From assembly GCF_011751945.2 (NCBI RefSeq), contig NZ_CP064951.1:558001-622000 (forward strand): a stretch of 64,000 nucleotides of DNA, read 5' to 3'. Source of the stretch: Actinomyces sp. zg-332. Lineage in GTDB: Bacteria > Actinomycetota > Actinomycetes > Actinomycetales > Actinomycetaceae. The translations under genes were made by a program, and so were the position numbers. The notes beneath the pieces were generated by a model, which was not told the origin of the DNA, ran no database searches, and worked only from the letters and a program-made list of their open reading frames with translations. Below, one piece after another: positions 9,363 to 18,124 of this stretch (positions are counted from its first letter, which is position 1; the number at the start of each line of letters is the position of its first letter).

Positions 9363-9530
9363 TTATCCTTCTTTTCCTCCTTAGTGTCAATAAGAACATC
9401 ACTGCCACCATCATCATAATAATCATTTACTTTTGGTGTTTTGTATCATTTCTATCATTTTCGCTATTCTGTATATGCTGTTTTAGTGTTAGTTAGTGCT
9501 AGTATTTGAGGTTAGCCTTAGCTTTGCTTT

Positions 9531-9635
9531 CAAAGTATCAAAATCTGCTTTTGGAGCAGCCATCAGTTCTGAAATTTCGTTGAATCTACCAAGCTTAGCC
9601 TTAATTTCACCAACGCCTTCTTCTACGTTTCCTAG
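9531..9635 (-). repeat. inverted partial copy of ettA
   Basis: The minus strand matches ettA 3015–3119 over 105 bp without gaps, with 8 differences by my count (about 92% identity). It encodes the equivalent of EttA residues about 86–120 (GNVEEGVGEIKAKLGRFNEI...). Flanks are unrelated. Three of the changes at codon third positions are silent and the others alter amino acids, as expected for a non-functional copy. Confidence 0.85.
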
Positions 9636-10337
9636 AGGGTATTGTTTCAATTTCTCTCAGTTTTTAACTTATGCTCAATATTGTTTTAGTTACTATTTGG
9701 CAGTAGATAGTATAAGTAACGTAATATTTCGTATTTTCTTTTGAAGTTTGTAAATAGAGTTTTGTTTCTTATAAAGCTTTGAAATACCGTGTAAATACTT
9801 GTATATACTTGCTTACTATGGTTAGAAATCGTTTTCTCAGTGAAGAAAATATTAGATTAAGGAACTTTTATAGCAGAGGCTATCTTAGGGTACCTTGTTT
9901 TAAAATTACAATAGGGGAGCGAAGAATGACTTGTACACAAAATATACAGGTTATTTGTATGTCTATTAGGTAATTACAGAGTTTTATGAATAAGTAGTTT
10001 TGCTCTTTTATATTCAAGTATTTTTTGAGATAGGCTTTCTAATGTATAAGGAGAATATTATGCTTATTTTATGTAAATCTGTAAGTAAAACTTAGCATTT
10101 ATCGGAGGGGAGAAGGAAGAGATAGCCTTATATCATAGGTAGCATTTGAGTGTCTCGTGAAAAAAAGACAAGTTTCATATATATCAAGTAAAACTTAGTG
10201 CGTTTTAGTTACTTTTGAGGTAAGGATAAAGTTCAATATCGCCAATATTTTATAAAGCTTTACGTATAGATAGTAAGGCTTATAATTTTTTTTGGATTTA
10301 TACTTATTCTCGACGACTTCATTCACTTATATAAGGT
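9636..10337. other. gene-free AT-rich stretch
   Basis: No gene is supported. A 64-codon frame at 9779–9973 has no convincing ribosome site and no recognisable motif. Confidence 0.5.
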
Positions 10338-10379
10338 TTTACTTACTTACTTACTTACTTACTCACTCACTCACTCACA
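10338..10379. repeat. tetranucleotide repeat (TTAC)n–(TCAC)n
   Basis: About six tandem copies of a TTAC unit grade into four copies of TCAC. Related TTAC/TCAC words continue to about 10460. Not inside any recognisable gene. Confidence 0.8.
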
Positions 10380-10599
10380 GATACTTTTACTTGATTGATT
10401 ACTTTTTAGTTACTTATGCACTCACCACATGCTTATCCACTTAGCTACTTTTGTATACTTTTAATTGCTTGTCTGCTTGGCTTTCTTACACACACCTATT
10501 TTTACTCGTTTTACCGTAGAAATTAGTCTTATACACATTTATATATTCGATAAATAAGATTTGTTATTTAGATTTCTCAGTATTTACCATACTTTTGTC

Positions 10600-10975
10600 G
10601 TTCTAATATCACGTTGCCATTACTAAAGCACCAGACCATACCACAAATCAACAGCATCTGACCGTACTGCGTCACCCATACTATCCCCTATACCCGTCAT
10701 ACAGACAAGCAAAGTGTAGCAAGAACCAGCGTAGTACCCGTTACTAGCCACTGTCGTCACCTTATAGTGTAATTACCCGTACTAGCACCACAGTACACCA
10801 ACTACATAGATAGCAATACTTCACAGATAATACCATAGTCCCACATTGACAATGCCCACTATGCACCACAACACCAATGCACGATAGCGTATGCTAGTGT
10901 CAGCATACTGCGCCACTACAGCCCACCTACTATACCTTCACTACAGAATCACATACGCTACACCATTTAATGAAT
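10600..10975. other. base-skewed block without a gene
   Basis: This stretch is visibly richer in G+C than its surroundings and the plus strand is C/A-rich with few G or T runs. No frame is open for long: the minus strand gives fragments such as MLTLAYAIVHW separated by stops. It could be a decayed membrane-protein gene or an imported fragment. Confidence 0.4.
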
Positions 10976-11014
10976 AGCATTAAACTCATACAAATACATA
11001 GATGATAACTATGT

Positions 11015-11130
11015 TATTGAAAGAGATTTTCACTTAGCAAATAAATACATATAAATCAGATTTTTCATTAGCGAATAAATATAAAAGAAATTTTTCAGTT
11101 ACTGAAAACAAATGAAATAGGTTTTTTAGC
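11015..11130. repeat. degenerate tandem repeats of about 32 nt
   Basis: Three to four imperfect copies of a unit like GATTTTTCANTTAGCAAATA, each followed by AT-rich sequence, lie head to tail just outside the cysE terminator. Confidence 0.45.
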
Positions 11131-11151
11131 TAGCAAAGTCATATACTTCAT

Positions 11152-11187
11152 AAAAAATGCTGCCTAATTTATTTATTAGACAGCATT
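11152..11187 (-). terminator. terminator after cysE
   Basis: On the minus strand AATGCTGTCTAAT pairs with ATTAGGCAGCATT and is followed by a T run (complement of 11152–11157). Confidence 0.85.
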
Positions 11188-11206
11188 ATAAAAGTTGTAA
11201 GTGGAA

Positions 11207-11851
11207 TTATATAGTATAGTAATCAGCTGCATCAATATGTAACTGTGGGTCAACGATAATATCGTCGTTCTTAGCTTTTTCACAAGAATTTAGACACTTT
11301 GCTGGTACACCAACAGCAACTTTACCACTAGGAACTGATTTTGTTACAACAGCATTAGCCCCGATTTTGCAGTCATCACCAATGGTGATTGGGCCTAGAA
11401 CTTTGGCTCCAGCCCCAACCATAACACGGTTCCCAACAGTTGGGTGTCGCTTTCCTTTCACCATAGCTACACCACCTAAGGTGACGCCGTGGAATATTAC
11501 GCAGTCGTTACCAACTATTGCAGTTTCGCCAATTACAACTCCAGTAGCATGGTCTATGAATAATCTCTTACCTAGTTGCGCGCCTGGATGAATATCGACT
11601 CCTGTGTGTCTACGAGCAAGTTGTGAAATAAAACGTGCTGGTAATTTTGCTCCTTTATTCCATAAAAAGTGAGAAAAGCGATGGGACCAAACAGCGTGTA
11701 CTCCAGGGTAGATTAAAGCGACTTCGAGTAGATTACGTGCAGCTGGATCTGCGTTTTTTGCTGCTTGTAAATCTCCTTTCATTAGTTTGAAAATTTCCTT
11801 CAAAGAAGATTTACGTTTTGAAATTTTTCTGTTAACGCTGTTAATTACCAT
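11207..11851 (-). CDS. cysE: serine O-acetyltransferase
   Basis: The enzyme acetylates L-serine with acetyl-CoA to give O-acetylserine, the acceptor for sulfide in cysteine synthesis. The left-handed beta-helix hexapeptide repeats run from about residue 85 to 190 ([24 protein letters not shown], split by the usual loop), with the catalytic His region FHGVTLGG and GKRHPTVG. The 214 residues match the short SAT/EpsC-like form. AGAGGA sits 4–5 nt before the ATG. It lies 44 nt after cysK in the same direction, so the pair makes cysteine from serine and is probably governed by the attenuator ahead of cysK. Confidence 0.95.
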   Translation of the reverse strand: MVINSVNRKISKRKSSLKEIFKLMKGDLQAAKNADPAARNLLEVALIYPGVHAVWSHRFSHFLWNKGAKLPARFISQLARRHTGVDIHPGAQLGKRLFIDHATGVVIGETAIVGNDCVIFHGVTLGGVAMVKGKRHPTVGNRVMVGAGAKVLGPITIGDDCKIGANAVVTKSVPSGKVAVGVPAKCLNSCEKAKNDDIIVDPQLHIDAADYYTI

Positions 11852-11895
11852 TATGTCCTCTATCGCATTCTCACTCTTTATAACGTTTTATGAAA

Positions 11896-12810
11896 TTAGT
11901 TAAATAAACCCTCTACAGATAGATAACGCTGACCTGTATCTGGGAATACTGTTACAATTTTCTTGTTAGGGAAACGTTCAGCTATTTTTATAGAACCGGC
12001 ATAAGCTGCACCTGAAGATACACCTACTAGCAAGCCAAATTCTTTAGCTATATGACGTGTCTTTTCAAAAGCTTCATCGTTATCTACTGTTATAACTTCA
12101 TCGACTAAATCCGTATCAAGATTTTCAGGAATAAAGTTTGCTCCAATACCTTGAATTTTGTGTGGGCCAGCTTTGCCTTCAGTAATAAGAGGGGAGGCTG
12201 TAGGCTCAATACCAACTATTGTGATGTTAGGATTCTTTTCTTTCAAGTAGCGTGCAACACCGGTTAAAGTACCACCTGTTCCAAATGCTGAAACGAATAT
12301 ATCTGCTCCACCTAGTTCTTCCATATCTTTTTCAATTTCTTTAGCTGTTGTTTCGTAGTGAATAGCAGGGTTAGCAACGTTTGCAAACTGTGAAGCAATA
12401 ATTGAGTTAGGTGTTTGCTTAGCTAACTCTTCAGTTTTTTCTACTGCTCCTCGCATACCTTCACTAGCAGGTGTCAAAACTAGTTCAGCACCAAAGGCAG
12501 TGATTAGATTGCGGCGCTCAATTGTCATAGATTCTGGCATTACAATAACAACTCTAAAACCTAGGCTTGTACCAACCATAGCAAGCGCAATACCTGTGTT
12601 ACCGCTTGTTCCTTCAAAAATAGTACCGCCTTCTTTTAGTTCACCGCTTTCAATAGCTGCTTTGATGATTGCATATGCTGGGCGGTCTTTTACAGATGAG
12701 CCAGGGTTGAACATTTCTAATTTTGCATAAATATTTGAGTTTTCTCCGTGTGTACCTAAATCAAATAGTGGAGTAGAACCAATTAATTCAGTAACTTTTG
12801 AGTAAATCAT
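11896..12810 (-). CDS. cysK: cysteine synthase A (O-acetylserine sulfhydrylase)
   Basis: A PLP enzyme that joins O-acetylserine and sulfide to give cysteine. The PLP lysine is K41 in NPGSSVKDRPA, the substrate loop TSGNTG follows near residue 70, and the phosphate-binding glycines are in GTGGTLTGV. Length 304 is normal. AAAGGA lies 7 nt before the ATG (minus strand). cysE is 44 nt downstream. Upstream is a Cys-rich leader peptide and a terminator, so transcription should rise when charged tRNA-Cys runs short. Confidence 0.96.
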   Translation of the reverse strand: MIYSKVTELIGSTPLFDLGTHGENSNIYAKLEMFNPGSSVKDRPAYAIIKAAIESGELKEGGTIFEGTSGNTGIALAMVGTSLGFRVVIVMPESMTIERRNLITAFGAELVLTPASEGMRGAVEKTEELAKQTPNSIIASQFANVANPAIHYETTAKEIEKDMEELGGADIFVSAFGTGGTLTGVARYLKEKNPNITIVGIEPTASPLITEGKAGPHKIQGIGANFIPENLDTDLVDEVITVDNDEAFEKTRHIAKEFGLLVGVSSGAAYAGSIKIAERFPNKKIVTVFPDTGQRYLSVEGLFN

Positions 12811-12859
12811 AGATGTATCCTTTAATATGAGTAGTTGTAAATTTAATATTATTATTTTT

Positions 12860-12919
12860 GAAAAAATAACGGACGCACAAACAAAATGATGTATTTTAAG
12901 ACGCGAAAATTGTGCGTCC
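12860..12919 (-). terminator. cysteine attenuator terminator ahead of cysK
   Basis: On the minus strand GGACGCACAA (12919–12910) pairs perfectly with TTGTGCGTCC (12880–12871), and the T run GTTATTTTTTC follows. The 5' arm begins right at the TAG of the leader peptide, so a ribosome at the end of the leader would cover it. It lies about 50 nt before the cysK start. Confidence 0.85.
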
Positions 12920-12993
12920 TAGATACAGTAAGAACAAACAAAACAAGCACAGCAAGTGTTAGCGAAAGACATTTTGAAAGCATTCGATAACAT
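12919..12993 (-). CDS. cysteine-rich leader peptide of the cysK–cysE operon
   Basis: A 24-residue frame starting at ATG 12993 (a second in-frame ATG is at codon 8) ends TCCACFVCSYCI, with five Cys codons in its last eleven. The candidate ribosome site GGAAGAG is 10 nt upstream and a good promoter is 45 nt upstream. Its stop codon touches the terminator stem. The design is that of a ribosome-mediated attenuator: stalling at Cys codons when Cys-tRNA is scarce would alter folding and let RNA polymerase read into cysK. Polycysteine leader ORFs acting this way are known in mycobacteria. No database product is expected because the frame is so short. Confidence 0.8.
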   Translation of the reverse strand: MLSNAFKMSFANTCCACFVCSYCI

Positions 12994-13037
12994 AACTATA
13001 ATTCTCTTCCAATATAGATTTTCTTGCGTACGAGAAT

Positions 13038-13066
13038 AGGATAAGTTCTGTAAAAGTTTTTTGCAA
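13038..13066 (-). promoter_or_regulatory. promoter of the cysteine leader–cysK–cysE operon
   Basis: On the minus strand TTGCAA (13066–13061), a 17-nt spacer and TATCCT (13043–13038) form a sigma70-type promoter. Transcription would start near 13031, giving a short leader before the Cys-rich frame. Confidence 0.55.
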
Positions 13067-13157
13067 GTATTATCTGCTAAAAAAGTTTAAAATAAACAAA
13101 AATTCTTTATAACTTCATAAAATGGAATAAAACTACTAAAAGTGTTGTTGATATAGT

Positions 13158-13808
13158 TTACGATTCTACTGGAATTTCAGTTACGCAAACACCATGTTCT
13201 TCTAGTGAAATATTAGTTTGGAGTAGGCTAGATAGGGTATTATTCACATACTCTAAGTTACCGTCTGTAATAGACAATATAAACTTTACTTTATCGTTCT
13301 CGAAAAAAGTGTTTTCGATTTTTAGGTTATTATTGTAAATATCTGCACTAATTTTCCCATAAGAAGACATATCTATTTCTAAGAGATATGTCTTAGTATT
13401 AACAATTTCTACAACACGATTTTCACGAAAACAAGCTTTCACCCCATCATGAACTGATTGGGTGTAGGCACTGACCAATCCGCCAGTGCCAAGCTTTATG
13501 CCACCAAAATACCTTATAGCTATAAAAACAACATTTTTTAACTCACTGCCTTTTAAAGCAGCAAGCATTGGTTGACCAGCTGTTCCACTAGGCTCACCAT
13601 CATCATTAGAACGTAGTATTTCAATGTTTTCTTCAAACACGCTGAAAGCAGTGCAGTGATGTCTGGCGTCTGGATATTGTTTTTTTGCTAAGGCTATCTT
13701 TTCACGTGCCTGTGCTAGAGAATCAACTCTATAGACTTGAGTAATAAAACGTGATTTTTTTATCTCAAATTCTGTTTCAACACAATTGCCGTGACTAATG
13801 GAAAGCAT
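13158..13808 (-). CDS. yigZ: YigZ/IMPACT family protein
   Basis: A UPF0029-family protein of 216 residues. The N-terminal domain shows the family pattern KSRFITQVYRV, DARHHCTAF, NDDGEPSGTAGQPML and VVFIAIRYFGGIKLGTGGL (residues about 15–115), followed by a smaller C-terminal ferredoxin-like domain. The eukaryotic relative IMPACT regulates Gcn2; the bacterial role is unclear. Its ATG overlaps the stop of the upstream sugar kinase by one base (TAATG), so the two are translationally coupled. Confidence 0.9.
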   Translation of the reverse strand: MLSISHGNCVETEFEIKKSRFITQVYRVDSLAQAREKIALAKKQYPDARHHCTAFSVFEENIEILRSNDDGEPSGTAGQPMLAALKGSELKNVVFIAIRYFGGIKLGTGGLVSAYTQSVHDGVKACFRENRVVEIVNTKTYLLEIDMSSYGKISADIYNNNLKIENTFFENDKVKFILSITDGNLEYVNNTLSSLLQTNISLEEHGVCVTEIPVES

Positions 13809-14776
13809 TATTTATCACACAAAGCCTTCAGAGTCTTTTCGTAGTTAGAAAGCGGGGAAGTATTCTTAGCTCCAACTTGAGTTACCGTATAAGCTCCACT
13901 TATATTTCCCAGCAAACATGATGAAGCTAGGTCTAGATTTGAGCTAATACCAGCAATTAAAGCACCAGTGTGACAGTCTCCAGCTCCGATAGTATCTACA
14001 ACTTCTACTGGCAAAGCATCAATATATTGCATACTTCCTTCAGGATCAACACTGATTACGCCTTCTGAGCCCATGCGAATAACTAATTCTATCTTGTTTT
14101 TTATCGCATAATTAGAAATTACATTTGCCCCTAAACTACCTAATAAAAATGTGGCTTCATCTTTGTTTAGAGTAAAAATTACATCTTCTTTTTGTAATAG
14201 CATATCTATAATTGATGGTGATATGTTATAAATAACTGGACCAAAATCGACTACAAATTTAGCTCTTTCAATACTTTCTACCCAAGCAATTAGGTCATTT
14301 TCAAGTATTAATTCATATCCATTTAGGTATACTATTGAATCTTCAGTTACAGATATTTTATCTAGGTCTTGTTTACGTAGTATAGTTTCAGCTCCTTCGA
14401 AAGTAACGAAAGTTCTTTCTTTATCAGGAGTAACAAATGCTAGGCAGTAACCATTATCTCTATCAGTTATTTGTATATTTATAGGTAAATCAAGCTCATT
14501 TAACTCTTCTTTGACGCAATCAGCCCATTTTCCGACTCCTACAGGCATAGCGTTTACAACTGGTAGATCGAATTTTTTTACGACTCTTGCAACATTTAAA
14601 GCACAACCACCAATTTGTTCATCAACAATTTTTGCGCTAACATCTGAGCCCAATGATGGCAGTGAATCAATTGTTGCTACTATGTCTCCAATACATCCCC
14701 CAACTAATACAAGAGGACGAACTGGTGATAATGGATAATTATTTAATATATTTTCTGCAATTTCTTTAGTATTCAT
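13808..14776 (-). CDS. PfkB-family carbohydrate or nucleoside kinase
   Basis: A ribokinase-like kinase of 322 residues. The N-terminal motif GGCIGDI and sugar-binding region SAKIVDEQIGGCALNVARV, and the C-terminal ATP/anion-hole motif DTIGAGDCHTGAL (catalytic Asp in GAGD), are clear. The substrate cannot be told from sequence; ribose or a nucleoside fits the company of an ADP-ribosylglycohydrolase 114 nt upstream, which releases ADP-ribose parts, but this is inference. yigZ follows with a one-base overlap. Confidence 0.88.
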   Translation of the reverse strand: MNTKEIAENILNNYPLSPVRPLVLVGGCIGDIVATIDSLPSLGSDVSAKIVDEQIGGCALNVARVVKKFDLPVVNAMPVGVGKWADCVKEELNELDLPINIQITDRDNGYCLAFVTPDKERTFVTFEGAETILRKQDLDKISVTEDSIVYLNGYELILENDLIAWVESIERAKFVVDFGPVIYNISPSIIDMLLQKEDVIFTLNKDEATFLLGSLGANVISNYAIKNKIELVIRMGSEGVISVDPEGSMQYIDALPVEVVDTIGAGDCHTGALIAGISSNLDLASSCLLGNISGAYTVTQVGAKNTSPLSNYEKTLKALCDK

Positions 14777-14889
14777 AATATAAGACTAACCTAGTATTCC
14801 TTAGAATTGATAGTTTTTTGGAAAAAATTTATGGAGTTTATCTTACTTAGCATATCCTTTGATGTGTTAGCCGTAAAATGCCCCAACTG

Positions 14890-16014
14890 TCACAAAGTAA
14901 CCCTCAGATTGAAAATCTGTTTAGCATAGTTTTCGAAATCTATATTATTTGCTTCAGTTAGTAGCTTTATATGGTCTTTAGGGTAAATATTTGAGTCGTA
15001 CCCTGCTGAAGCCATAGCCAGACTCATAGCTCCTGTTGTGTCAGTATCTCCACCCAGGTTAGCGCATATATGAGCAATTTTAAGTGGAGCATTTTGTAGC
15101 ATACAGTAGTGTGCTACAGCAAAAGCAGCTGGAACACTGTTATAAGTTTGCATATCTGTGCCAATTATTTCGTAAACTTGCTGAGCAAATTCTTGGTCTA
15201 CGGCATTTAAAATATTCGTTTCATGAGCACTATGCTTAGGAGTATTTTCAACGCTTGTTTTACTACTAGAGTTTAGAACATCTATAAAACGCTCAGCTAG
15301 TTTTATACCCTCATTTATACGTGCATAGACGAAAGGGGAGAAAGTATTATGATACTTATGCTGTATTTCTTTTGAGTACTCAATGGTTTCTGGTAAAGTG
15401 TCTGACCAACTATACCCTGAAACTTGCTTTGAAATCATATAAGCAATAGCACTAGCTCCAGCGATAGCCACATCACTCTTATGCGTAGGTGCACAAGCAT
15501 TATATACTTGCTGTTCAAAGAAGCTGATATCTTTTGTATCTGTAAGCATTCCAACCGGAGCTATTCTCATTGGAGCTCCATTAGTGACACCTAAGTTTTC
15601 TAAATTTTCTATAGGTATATTATTGCTAATTTGTGTTAAAGCCGCTTTGGATGAAGGACCTAAAATATTTTTTTCAAAGGCACCGATTTTTAAAGCCCAA
15701 TCCATTATGTGCTTGGCAACACATAGGGAATCAACTTTGCCTTTTGATTCTATAAAGGAATCGATTATTGCTATAGCCTGGCTTGTATCGTCAGTGAATT
15801 GTCCTGCGTTAAAGCCATATGCTGCAATATTTTCTTCAGGGCCAGCAATGAAGTCATCAATTATTCCAAAAAAATCTTGAACTTGCTTTCTTGTCCACAG
15901 TTCTGATGGCATACCAAAAGCATCAGCATATGCTTGTCCATATAATGAGGAAAGTATACGGTTATAAACTGCATCTTTTTCAGCTGGTTTTATTGAAAAA
16001 TTTGTGTTAGTCAT
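14890..16014 (-). CDS. ADP-ribosylglycohydrolase family protein
   Basis: A DraG/ARH-type hydrolase of 374 residues that cleaves ADP-ribose from a protein or small molecule with two Mg ions. Metal-binding motifs are FTDDTS near residue 72 and GGDTDTTGAM near residue 322, with LGQAYADAFG-like glycine-rich start (GQAYADAFGMPSE). It is transcribed with the PfkB kinase and yigZ downstream. The true substrate is unknown; bacterial members act on ADP-ribosylated targets or nucleosides. The ATG is the only reasonable start (MTNTNFSIKP). Confidence 0.88.
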   Translation of the reverse strand: MTNTNFSIKPAEKDAVYNRILSSLYGQAYADAFGMPSELWTRKQVQDFFGIIDDFIAGPEENIAAYGFNAGQFTDDTSQAIAIIDSFIESKGKVDSLCVAKHIMDWALKIGAFEKNILGPSSKAALTQISNNIPIENLENLGVTNGAPMRIAPVGMLTDTKDISFFEQQVYNACAPTHKSDVAIAGASAIAYMISKQVSGYSWSDTLPETIEYSKEIQHKYHNTFSPFVYARINEGIKLAERFIDVLNSSSKTSVENTPKHSAHETNILNAVDQEFAQQVYEIIGTDMQTYNSVPAAFAVAHYCMLQNAPLKIAHICANLGGDTDTTGAMSLAMASAGYDSNIYPKDHIKLLTEANNIDFENYAKQIFNLRVTL

Positions 16015-16300
16015 TTTTGTGCCTGCATCTGTCTATCAATACTCTTATTTGTATATAAAGAATGCTTTTATATTTTACTCTGTTATAAGTATTACTCATA
16101 GTATTTATGAATATCCTTTTTTTACCCACACAGCTAAGCGTAATGTGAAAAAATGAAAATAATGGTGATTACACATACTCTGATAGGCAAGTAAAGATTT
16201 CTAAAACTTACATGTACTGTTTAGAGTAAATCTTACTTTTACGAATAGAAAAGTTTTAAATATTTATAGCAGGCGTGTATGAACACCTGCTATAAACAAT

Positions 16301-18121
16301 TTAGTTATCGTATATTTCATTTATTTCTTTTTCGTATGCCTGAGTAATCTTTGAACGTTTTATTTTCATTGAAGGAGTTAGCAAGTCATTTTCTATTGTG
16401 AAGTCGTTAATCAAAATTTTATATTTTTTGATTGATTCTGCACGAGAAACAGACTTATTAGTCCTTTCAATAGCTTTTTCAATAGATTCTATTACACGTG
16501 TGTTGTGTATGGCTGTTGAAACATCCATTAGAGGAAGTCCCTTATTTTTTAGCCATACAGGTAACATTTCTCTGTCTATAGTAAGTAGACAAGAGATGAA
16601 TGGTTTTCCATCACCTACAATAATTGCTTGAGAAATTAATGGGTGGCCACGTAAAGAGTCTTCTAGAATAGCTGGAGAAACATTTTTTCCACCTGCTGTA
16701 ACAATTATGTCTTTTTTCCTGCCTGTGATATACAAATAACCTTCGTCATCTAAATACCCTAGGTCACCAGTGTGGAACCAGCCATCTTTTATAGCTTTAT
16801 TAGTTTCTTCTTCGTTATGATAGTACCCAGGAGTAACGGAAATACCTTTAACTACGATTTCTCCGTCATCTAAAACTTTACATTCCATACCTTGAATTAT
16901 GCTACCAACTGAGCCAATTTTATTCTTATTTGGCATATTCACTGATAGAGGACCTAGAGTTTCAGTAAGTCCGTATCCTTCAAGAATGTTTATTCCAGCA
17001 CCATGGTAGAAATGTCCGAGCCTATCTCCTAGTGGAGCTCCACCACTAATTGCAAATTCAGCATTTTCCCCTAGTAACTTTTGCAATTTTGCATATACTA
17101 GGCGGTTAGCTATTTGACGTTGTACTCGCAATTTGAAGTTAGGGCCTTTTTCAGTGAAAGTAAGCTTTGAATATTGTATTGCCACTTTGGAAGCCCAACG
17201 GAAAATCTTTTGTTTGAAACCAGTTGCTTGTGTATCAGCTGTGTTATAGATTTTCTCAAAGACTCGTGGAACTGCTAGTACATAAGATGGTTTGAAAGCT
17301 CCAAGGTCTGAAATAAGGTTCTTTATGTCAGGGCTATGACCTAGTACACCAGGTCCAGCAATAGTTAGAACTTGACAGAATCTTGCCAAAACGTGAGCTA
17401 GAGGAATAAATAATAGTAGCCTAGTGCGTTTTTTATTCACAACCTCTGGAATGAAAGACATACCACATAGAGATAAAGTAACAAAATTAGAGTGTGTTAG
17501 TATAGTTCCTTTAGGTCTACCTGTTGTTCCAGAGGTGTAAACGATTGTCGCTATATCTTCCATTGTAAGATTATCGCAACGTTTTGTAACTTCTTGGCGA
17601 GGTATTAGTCTGCCTTGATCGCGCAAAGTTTCAAGATCATGATTTTCAATACAGAAAATGTTCTTTAGATTTGTTTTGCTCTTCACGGACTGTACAAGTC
17701 TTTGCAATGAGGCATTTTCGACGAATATAGTGGATATCTCAGCGTCTGTTAGAATCCACTCTATCTGGTCAGCTGAGGAAGTTTCGTATACAGGAACAAC
17801 GATTAATCCTGCTGACCAGCTAGCAAAGTCTAGTAATGTCCATTCATAGCGTGTGCGGCTCATTATGGCAATTTTATCACCTGGTTGTAACCCTAAAGAT
17901 ATTAGTCCACGAGCGACTGCTGTTACTTGTTCGCCAAATTCAGAAGCTGTTAGTTTCTGCCAGTTATTACCAAGGTCAGTTTTACGTTCAATTATGACGC
18001 CGTTGGGATTTTTTCTTATGCGTCTGTGTAATAACCAAGGTATATTCATCCATTTTTGCGTTTTAACCGCTTCAGGAGCTTTCCAATATGAAATTTTTTT
18101 GCTCATAATATCACCGCTCAT
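16301..18121 (-). CDS. fadD: long-chain acyl-CoA synthetase (AMP-forming)
   Basis: The enzyme activates fatty acids to acyl-CoA through an acyl-adenylate. The P-loop YTSGTTGRPKGT lies near residue 195, the adenylate motif GYGLTET near 390, the hinge GWFHTGDLGYLD and the catalytic-lysine end MKIKRSKI near the C-terminus. Length 606 matches the FadD15-like actinobacterial type. Two starts are possible, 18121 and the ATG at 18106 (MSKKISYW). It begins 3 nt after valS, so it is the last gene of a proC–valS–fadD operon. Confidence 0.93.
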   Translation of the reverse strand: MSGDIMSKKISYWKAPEAVKTQKWMNIPWLLHRRIRKNPNGVIIERKTDLGNNWQKLTASEFGEQVTAVARGLISLGLQPGDKIAIMSRTRYEWTLLDFASWSAGLIVVPVYETSSADQIEWILTDAEISTIFVENASLQRLVQSVKSKTNLKNIFCIENHDLETLRDQGRLIPRQEVTKRCDNLTMEDIATIVYTSGTTGRPKGTILTHSNFVTLSLCGMSFIPEVVNKKRTRLLLFIPLAHVLARFCQVLTIAGPGVLGHSPDIKNLISDLGAFKPSYVLAVPRVFEKIYNTADTQATGFKQKIFRWASKVAIQYSKLTFTEKGPNFKLRVQRQIANRLVYAKLQKLLGENAEFAISGGAPLGDRLGHFYHGAGINILEGYGLTETLGPLSVNMPNKNKIGSVGSIIQGMECKVLDDGEIVVKGISVTPGYYHNEEETNKAIKDGWFHTGDLGYLDDEGYLYITGRKKDIIVTAGGKNVSPAILEDSLRGHPLISQAIIVGDGKPFISCLLTIDREMLPVWLKNKGLPLMDVSTAIHNTRVIESIEKAIERTNKSVSRAESIKKYKILINDFTIENDLLTPSMKIKRSKITQAYEKEINEIYDN

Positions 18122-18124
18122 CTT

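Noticed and set aside
9779-9973. 64-codon frame in the gene-free zone
   Set aside because: No ribosome site, unusual composition, and no recognisable motif.
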